Under the pieces are notes generated by a model, which saw nothing but the letters and a program-made list of their open reading frames with translations, ran no database searches and was not told where the DNA came from. A stretch of DNA of 64,000 nt from Artemisia argyi. Its lineage: Eukaryota > Streptophyta > Magnoliopsida > Asterales > Asteraceae. Location: assembly GCA_030686995.1 (NCBI GenBank), contig CM060704.1, positions 119,638,042 through 119,702,041 on the forward strand, given 5' to 3'. The position numbers were made by a program, and so were the translations under genes. Of the stretch, positions 57,612 through 64,000 are shown piece after piece (the first letter of the stretch is position 1; each line of letters begins with the position of its first letter).

Positions 57612-57838
57612 GCTTTGTTGTTTGGAACAGCTTCTGATCAAGTGTCATGTACCGTCACTCAGTTCTACACTGAGTTTGACTTCTCAGAAGTCAGAGACGC
57701 CATTCACAACTTTGACCCGCCAATCAAGAATAGAGAAGGGGGTTATGGAAGTATTTTTAGGGGTTTTCTTCGGCATACTGAAGTTGCTATAAAGATATTG
57801 CATTCTCATAGCATGCAAGGCCCCTCAGAATCTCAGTA
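57612..57838 (+). pseudogene. Captured U-box receptor-like kinase (PUB33-type) exon
   Basis: Encodes FDFSEVRDAIHNFDP, then the glycine loop EGGYGSIFRGF and RHTEVAIKILHSHSMQGPSE, with the VAIK lysine kept. These are the first kinase subdomains of plant U-box kinases such as PUB33. The frame stops at TAG (57836-57838) where relatives have glutamine. The U-box and the catalytic HRD/DFG parts are absent, so it cannot be an active kinase. Confidence 0.82.
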
Positions 57839-58631
57839 GGAGGTATTATACAACTATTAGGTTTAATCCCTTTTTCTTTCTCAGTATTCATTGGATAAGA
57901 GTTCAAGTGTTGTTCTTGCTTCGACAACGTATACTATGGGGGTGTTTGGGATTGCGTTTTAATGGTGATTACGTGATATGGATTAATCATAATTAACAAA
58001 TCAGGTGTTTCAAAACGAACTGCATGCAATAGTGTTTGGGTGTGCTTCTGCTATATGAAGTTGTGATGATCAGCTAATAGGCTGTTCAAGTCTCATGTCC
58101 CCTACATACTCATACAATTGTAATCTCTTTACACTTAGACACTACAAACTTATAATCTGTTATTTTGATTGGCAAAAATCTATAAATACTTAAAAAATAA
58201 TGTGGAAGACCCCTATGTCTCTTACAAGGCAGTCTATTTATTTGGTACAAATGCACCTAAAGCTGCCTACTGTAAATGATATTTTTAGTTTATGGTAAGA
58301 CATTACTTGAACTTGGTTCACCAATGCTTATAGTGTGGCGCAGAGGTGTCAGCCTGTTAAAAAAATGGCAAAAGGATAATATGGGTCAAACCGGGTCAGC
58401 TTGCGGCATTTCATTTGAATCTTTATAAATAGCCAATATATTAAATATGATTACAAAACCTATATTATCAAAACAGTAATCTTAATTTTGCTGAAAGAGC
58501 TATTAGGAGATTGTAAGTATTAAAATGTCACATTGAGCTTTATACGACAATATATTACCTGATCGAGGTAAGCAGTATTGGGCTCCCGTTGAAACACTGA
58601 TTGCTATCATCTGGTCTGTCACGAAATGCAG

Positions 58632-58754
58632 TACAGAAGTCGTTTCTTGATTGCCACGCTTACGTGCTACCCATTTGACTATGTTAGACGACAAATGCAA
58701 ATGAGGGGTACACCTTACAAGACTGTTTTAGACCCGTTTCCAGGTATTTGATCA

Positions 58755-58807
<53 letters not shown>

Positions 58808-59157
58808 CTCTTTTTACATTTGTCTCCATTTATACTCTTTTAAAAATACCATATTTCAAAAACACATTTAAGTTTGTTTTTGTTTCAATGATCTTGTCTA
58901 GCTATTGTCACTCGTGATGGTGTAGCTAGATTATACATGGGTTTTGAACCCAATACTTTTTATACCTCACCAAACAGCAGGTATGCTTACAACCCATTGA
59001 TTTATTTGCAAATGTATACTATTTATTATGATTGTTGATGGAATACTTTTTCGTGTTGTTGCAGCATTAAGCTTAATACCTTAGATGCTATGAAGAAACT
59101 GATCTCAGCAAGTGAGATAGAGTTCTAAAGAATTATGGAAGAAAACTGAAGTGAACA
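58632..59157 (+). pseudogene. Captured plastid-type ADP/ATP carrier (mitochondrial carrier family), three exons
   Basis: Exons at about 58632-58743, 58902-58980 and 59065-59157 join in phase through GT..AG introns. They read IATLTCYPFDYVRRQMQMRG, AIVTRDGVARLYMGFEPNTF and NSSIKLNTLDAMKKLISASE, ending in EF-stop-RIMEEN. PFDYVRR is the carrier-family signature (P-x-D/E-x-x-R/K). The pattern resembles the C-terminal third of chloroplast thylakoid/envelope ADP/ATP carriers. The stop at 59128 region replaces a glutamine. The first intron contains a run of about 50 T. Confidence 0.88.
58757..58807 (+). repeat. Poly-T run inside the captured carrier intron
   Basis: About 50 consecutive T. Confidence 0.97.
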
Positions 59158-59742
59158 AAAGCATGGCACCAATGCTTCAGCTCATATGTATACCTGTGCT
59201 AATCTTGATACAAAAAATGGTACGGATTTTATAACCCATATTGTTCTATATTATTTGAATTTCTGTGACCCTTTTTTGGCAACTCATATTCCTTTCGAAC
59301 TTCAGTTAACACCAGGTATAAACTATCAAATGTTATGGGGAATGTGGGTGTTTAATACTCTATGAGATGTGAAACATCTCAATATTCACTTAACACCAGG
59401 TAGAAACCATAAAATTTCAAAGATTGAAATTGTTGAACTGTTATATTCACAAACAAACATGTGGACCCTGATGCTACATATGTTTGCATCATGTTATCTC
59501 TTTTGACTGAGGTTACTTCAATTCATGGTTGATTATTTGCTTTTTGAAGACTAATAGCACTCTATTTGCTATATTTTGAAGCTATAATCACTTCTGTTTG
59601 TAAGTCCTACTCAATTTGTGTTTAACGCTTGATAATGAATCACGGGAAGCAAATGATGCAGGTAATACTAAAAGCTACTTTTTATAGTATCAAAATGATT
59701 TGAGTCAGAGGTATGTAAACTGATTATTTGTTTCTTTATTAG

Positions 59743-60281
59743 GTAAAAAAGGATAGCAAGAAGAATGAATTTGAATTGAGCAAATTGAATGCTCTATATA
59801 AACGCCAAACACAAGTAACTTCTAATGTACTTTTGTATTTGAACTGATTTTGGACTAACGTTAAAAAGTAAACTCATAGATGATAGTTTAATTTGTTCAA
59901 CTGTAGGTTTTTCAAAGCAAAACATAAGAAGCTGCAAGAGCTACTAAAAAGCTAAAAGAGTTGCTTGAATCACGTAAGGTTAACGCACAAAAGTAAAAAC
60001 TTTATCTCAATGTAACTTTTTCTCTCATAACATGTTTTTACTTTTCGCAACTTCATTATTTCTTATCTTACGTTTTCAGAGCAACCCAAAGGACAAAGTT
60101 GATCAGGACATGTTATTAGTTTTATAACTTTTTTTTTACCAATGTATAGTGTTAGTATAAAAAAGATGCTAACTATATTACATTTTTAGATCAAAACTTT
60201 GAGGAATTGGCTTAGTGAGGAAGTTGAGAAAGTGGTGAATGTGTATAAACTTCGTATGGATCATGAAAAGAAAACTCAGAG
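59743..60281 (+). pseudogene. Captured KIN-4 (FRA1-type) kinesin fragment, four exons
   Basis: Exons 59743-59814, 59907-59978, about 60080-60114 and 60190-60281. They read NEFELSKLNALYKRQTQ, EAARATKKLKELLESR, SNPKDKVDQDM and LRNWLSEEVEKVVNVYKLR. This is the coiled-coil stalk that lies after the motor domain of plant KIN-4 kinesins. One codon in the second exon is TAA where relatives have glutamate. No motor domain is present, so it is non-functional as a kinesin. Confidence 0.85.
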
Positions 60282-61383
60282 GTATGCGTGTGTATATTAC
60301 GTTCGAAACCTACTAAAAATTGTTTTGAGTCCAATATGATAGAAATAGAAGCTTATCATCTTGCGAGTCAGAATGAGTAAAAAATGATAATTTTTAGAAA
60401 AACAAGAATTTGATATGAAGTCATTAATCTTGAGTTTCTTATTATAAATAAAGACTAAGTGGACCATTTTGAATGTGTATATAGGTTCTGGACAATAGTT
60501 ATACATCAATTACATACTGTTTGTGAGAGAGACAGCCTAACCATTTTTTACCACCATCCTTTCGCAATAGAAAAATAACCTAATGATACATAACAATTAA
60601 GTGTAATTCTCAGGTTTGTTTTGGAACAGCTCATGTTAACGTTGACCTGCTGAAATACATATGATCGACACTAGGATTATCAGCGCACTCTTTTCCAGAT
60701 GGGAAAAAATATAGTATTACTAAAACATGCTATTTTTCAGAAGGTTTCTAGCCCGAATGTGAATGGTATTCGACTTTCGGATGTGAATGTCGGGAGTCAT
60801 GCCCGAACCACCTCATTGGTTAACTCTTTTTTCACATTAGCATTCACTTAGTTGTAAGTTTGGCTTAGAGTATTTAAAATATTTTATCATCCAATAACAA
60901 AATGATAAAGAAATTTCAATGTCCAATGAGAAGTAAATGCAGATATGAATATGTCTGTAATATGCATTGCTAAGTTTTGTTTCAAATTATACTTTTAATG
61001 TTATGTGTTATGAATTGAAATAATGTGGTTAACTTTTGTATCCTGTAAATTCCTGACATATGGCATTAGAAGGATTTTTAAGAAGGTTCTTAGGAGGCTA
61101 TAACATTACTCCTCTGTAATTTATGCAAGTGGTCTACCTTCTAATTGCATATAAAACATGCATGCATCTTGATTATATGGTCTTATAGTTATAGTTACTA
61201 TGTTATATGATAGAATATAAGTCAAGACACAAGTGCGTGCATTACTGATTTATCTGTATTCTTTTACTACTTAAAGATGAAGGACTGAAGTTGGGAAAAT
61301 TTAAAACCCCCACCTTTTGGAAATGGGACTATTTAAAGTGTCCTTTAGTCACTCCTAAGTGGATCAATAAGCTTCAACATATA
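60282..61383 (+). other. Helitron interior between captured fragments, no gene recognised
   Basis: AT-rich. Contains a short repeat (CCCGAATGTGAATG / GGATGTGAATGTCGGG near 60750-60800) but no exon-like stretch I can assign. Confidence 0.4.
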
Positions 61384-62273
61384 ATGGGGTGGATAGAGTA
61401 TCATAAGCCAGTAATAGTTATGTTGGTGTTACAATTTAAATATGCAGGAGTATCATTATCAGCCAAAGCTTCTTTCTTACAAGGAATGAGCCCTCGTGTT
61501 TTTGTTGTCTATAGACAGGCTTTCGAAACTTTGTTTATTACTCCGATTGCTTACTTTTCAAGGTATTTTCCAACATGATGCTAGAAACAGTATGTATTTG
61601 AGTAATCTAAAAAAGTATTAGTAGCTTTAGAATTTGAACTTTGTTATATATGTACAGGAGTAAAACCGCATGATTTTCTATGGGATGGAAGAGCTTTTCG
61701 TTGATCTTCATTGCTTCCCTCATTGGGTAACTTAGTTTATTACGTCATGAATATATCTTTCGCTTCCCTTTATATCTAAAGATAATATAACTAAAAGTTT
61801 TTCTTATATATCTTGAATTACTTGCACGCAGTGTAACAGCCAGTGAGCCAACCAAATGATTCAATATGAAAGCATATATTTAGCCTCATCATCAGCAGCG
61901 AGTGCTTTATCTAATCTTATCCCAACCATCACCTTTGTTGCAGCATCAATTGTTGGGTATTTATTAAGATATGCTAATTTAATTTTTTCTAACAAAATTA
62001 TTTAAAAATGCATATAATATAAGAAGTTTGTTTGATTTTAGATTCGAACCAATAGATATTGGAAGCCTGAGAACCATCGCGAAAATATTAGGGACCATTG
62101 TGTGTGTCACTGATGCTTCTGCAATGACACTCATCAAAGGCCCCAAGCTTCTAAATTCACCTTTATCAAGTTCACTATTGTTAAATTCAACCGAAAGTGA
62201 CAATCTTTGGCTTGTGGGTTGTTTATATCTCTTTGCCGGCTGCTGTTGCTTGTCATTTTGGCTAATTATACAA
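61384..62273 (+). pseudogene. Captured WAT1-related (EamA/UMAMIT) transporter fragment, three exons
   Basis: Exon 1 (61384-61562) begins at a genuine ATG: MGWIEYHKPVIVMLVLQF, with AGVSLSAKASFLQGMSPRVF and VVYRQAF. Exon 2 (61832-61956) contains YLASSSAASALSNLIPTITF in a shifted frame, and exon 3 (62042-62273) reads LGTIVCVTDASAMTLIKGP and CCLSFWLIIQ. These blocks and the exon borders match WAT1-type drug/metabolite transporters of plant membranes. The exon between 1 and 2 is missing and the second half of the ten-helix protein is absent. It is the last fragment, about 570 bp from the Helitron end. Confidence 0.88.
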
Positions 62274-62805
62274 GTTCGTAACACTACACGAATTATAAAT
62301 ATGTATGTAAGGAAGAAAAACATTCCACTTTATATTACATTAAAGTCTAGAAATCTGCTATAATATATTACCACAGTTACCGGTCACTAGAAATTATCCT
62401 GACCACTTGTAATTATCGGCTTGGATGTGTCTTTTGGAACGTTGCAATCTGCAATGATTACATTGTTTATAGATCCATACTTGAAAGCTTGGGAACTTGG
62501 CTTATAATTATTGTGCTCAAACAATATTTAAATATAAGTTTTTAAAAACAAATATGATCGTTCCATATGAAAAAAAAGGATAAAACATAACCGTAACATA
62601 TATCATAACTACATTATATCAATAATTAATATGTCATATTTAAATGATATCACGAATCAATCACTAATAAAAACATGTATATGTAAAAATAAAAAAATAA
62701 AAAAAAAAAAAAAAAAAAAAATCTATCAATACACGGCCAACAATTTCATACCGTACATAACAATTAATTAACTACCATCTAATATTAAGCAACAAAAAAT
62801 TACAA
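62274..62805 (+). other. 3' part of the Helitron, no gene
   Basis: AT-rich, with a poly-A run at about 62690-62720. No coding segment recognised. Confidence 0.5.
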
Positions 62806-62806
62806 G

Positions 62807-62840
62807 GCATGCCCGCCCATCGGGCGGGCTTAGAAGTCTA

Positions 62841-62841
<1 letters not shown>
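62807..62841 (+). repeat. Helitron 3' terminal hairpin and CTAG end
   Basis: An 8-bp perfect stem GCCCGCCC/GGGCGGGC with an ATC loop lies about 9 bp before CTAG. Confidence 0.88.

Positions 62842-62913
<72 letters not shown>
62842..62913. repeat. (TA)n microsatellite
   Basis: About 36 TA units between the Helitron end and the next MITE. Confidence 0.97.
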
Positions 62914-62915
<2 letters not shown>

Positions 62916-63276
62916 TGAGATCATGAAAAAAGTCCACTTTTGTAGAAAAGTGAGAAAAGTGTACAAATCAGCCCCTCCTTTTTTTCACACCAAACTACAG
63001 GGACCTAATTGTATTTTCCTTCATTCTTTAAGGAGGTTTTGTAAATTCGCACCCTACCCCCCCCCCCCCCCACACCCCCCCCACACCCAAAAAAAAAAAA
63101 AAAAAAAATCCCGCAAAAAAAAAATTTTTTTTTTGGCAAAAAAATTTTTTTTTTTTGGACAAAAATTTTCCCGCCAAAAATTTATAACCCAGATGCACCA
63201 TTTTTTTTAGTGCATCTCAGTTATAAAAATTGGTGCATCTCAGTTTTCTACCAAAGTGGACTTTTCTCTAGAACCT

Positions 63277-63281
<5 letters not shown>
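62914..63281. mobile_element. MITE between (TA)n tracts (Micron-like)
   Basis: The left end GGTGAGATCATGAAAAAAGT and the complement of the right end (GGGTAAGGTTCTAGAGAAAA) align over about 37 bp, sharing AAAAGTCCACTTT and GTAGAAAA. The 368-bp body has C-rich, A-rich and T-rich blocks. It lies exactly between two (TA)n tracts, which hides any TSD. MULE-type 'Micron' elements are known for targeting (TA)n; the assignment is by analogy. Confidence 0.6.

Positions 63282-63326
<45 letters not shown>
63282..63326. repeat. (TA)n microsatellite
   Basis: About 22 TA units on the right side of the preceding MITE. Confidence 0.97.
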
Positions 63327-63328
<2 letters not shown>

Positions 63329-64000
63329 GTATGGGTTAAAATAAAAAGTGTCTTATAATAAAAATTGTAGGAAGGATTGTGAGGGCGACATATGTCACCC
63401 TTATGCCACATCATATGACACATGTCACCCCACACCCCCCCCCCTGCAAAAAATTTTTTTTCCTGCAAAAAAAAAAAAAAAAAAAATTTTTTGGGAAAAA
63501 AAATTTTATTTTCCCGCCAAAATTTTTTAGTGCATCACAGTTATAAAGTTACTGCATCACAATTATAAAAGTTACTGCATCACAGTTTTAAATTTTAGTG
63601 CATTGAGGTTATAAGTTACTGCAACATAGTTGATGCACTAAACTATTAACTATGAAGCAGTAACTTATAATAAAGATGCACCAAAACTTAAAAAAGAATC
63701 GTATTTTAATTGTGATGCAGTTACATACATATATGATGCAGAAAACTTATGATAATTCAGTTTCTTTATAACAATGATGCAGTAACTTTATAACCACGAT
63801 GCCGTAATATTAAAATCATGAATGCAGTAACCGTGATGCAGTAAAATCATAATTGTGATGCAGTAAACGTGATACAGTAACTTTATAACCGTGATGCATT
63901 AAATTTATAACAGTGATGGAGTAAAAATTTTTGGCGGGAAAAAAAATTTTTTTTTGGCCCCCAAATTTTTTATTTTTTTATTTTTTTATTTTTATTTATT
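63327..64000. mobile_element. Second related TA-flanked element, cut by the window end
   Basis: Starts GGGTATGGGTTAAAAT right after (TA)n. Like its neighbour it has a C run, A/T runs, CCCGCCAAAA and many copies of a GTGATGCAGTAA or TTACTGCATCAC phrase in both orientations (63535-63910), giving strong self-complementarity. The right end is outside the window. Confidence 0.45.

Larger units (their letters stand above)
52756..62841 (+). mobile_element. 10.1-kb non-autonomous Helitron carrying captured host gene fragments
   Basis: The 5' end is TCTCTACATTATATATAAC after a host A (52755). The 3' end is CTAG (62838-62841) before a host T, preceded by a strong hairpin GCCCGCCC-ATC-GGGCGGGC (about 62811-62829). 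This matches plant Helitron ends (5' TC, 3' hairpin plus CTRR, A^T target). No Rep or helicase is encoded. The interior holds exon-like segments with preserved splice sites from at least six unrelated genes, all on the plus strand, with stops and frame changes. The combination of ends and captured fragments makes a gene-capturing Helitron the simplest reading; the 10-kb pairing of the two ends is inferred. Confidence 0.82.

Overview
The window is plant nuclear DNA, most likely from a daisy-family (Asteraceae) genome; the transposon proteins resemble those I remember from the Tanacetum/Artemisia group. It is AT-rich, with introns, TATA boxes, plant-type retrotransposons, a SINE and Helitrons. 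Only one gene looks like an intact host gene: a three-exon cupin gene on the minus strand (15348-17593). Almost everything else is transposable elements, often nested, and many have target-site duplications (TSDs) that can be read directly.

Region by region. (1) 1-13895: an old Ty1/copia element A, entering from the left, is cut by an 11.3-kb non-autonomous copia element B (1565-12861, 393-bp LTRs, TSD AAACG). B is itself cut by a 517-bp hAT MITE (3415-3931, TSD GCTGGTAT). (2) 15065-20881: a 100-bp mini-Helitron, the cupin gene, a hAT-like MITE and a 1.2-kb CACTA element. (3) 21719-46280: a foldback element with long T-rich/A-rich arms, split by a 22.1-kb Ty3/gypsy Tat-type element on the minus strand (21994-44099, TSD CACTA). 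The Tat element carries gag, a 1319-codon pol ORF and a spliced antisense gene. That antisense gene is interrupted by an 11.9-kb Athila-like array with three LTRs (23337-35277, TSD AGGTG). (4) 47275-51674: a TTA-flanked MITE, a PIF/Harbinger element that keeps only the Myb-like ORF1, a fragment of an inverted relative, and a tRNA-derived SINE with a 12-bp TSD. (5) 52756-62841: a 10.1-kb non-autonomous Helitron carrying, all in the same orientation, decayed exon fragments of at least six unrelated host genes: EMSY-like, VTI1-type v-SNARE, U-box kinase, plastid-type ADP/ATP carrier, KIN-4 kinesin and WAT1-type transporter. (6) 62914-64000: two related MITE-like elements placed next to (TA)n tracts.

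Insertion order can be read from the nesting: A, then B, then the hAT MITE; and foldback, then Tat, then the Athila-like array. LTR pairs of B and Tat differ at only about six sites each by eye, so both insertions look recent. No cellular pathway or operon links these parts; the shared theme is mobile DNA, including capture of gene fragments. Product names come from recognising motifs, not from a database search.
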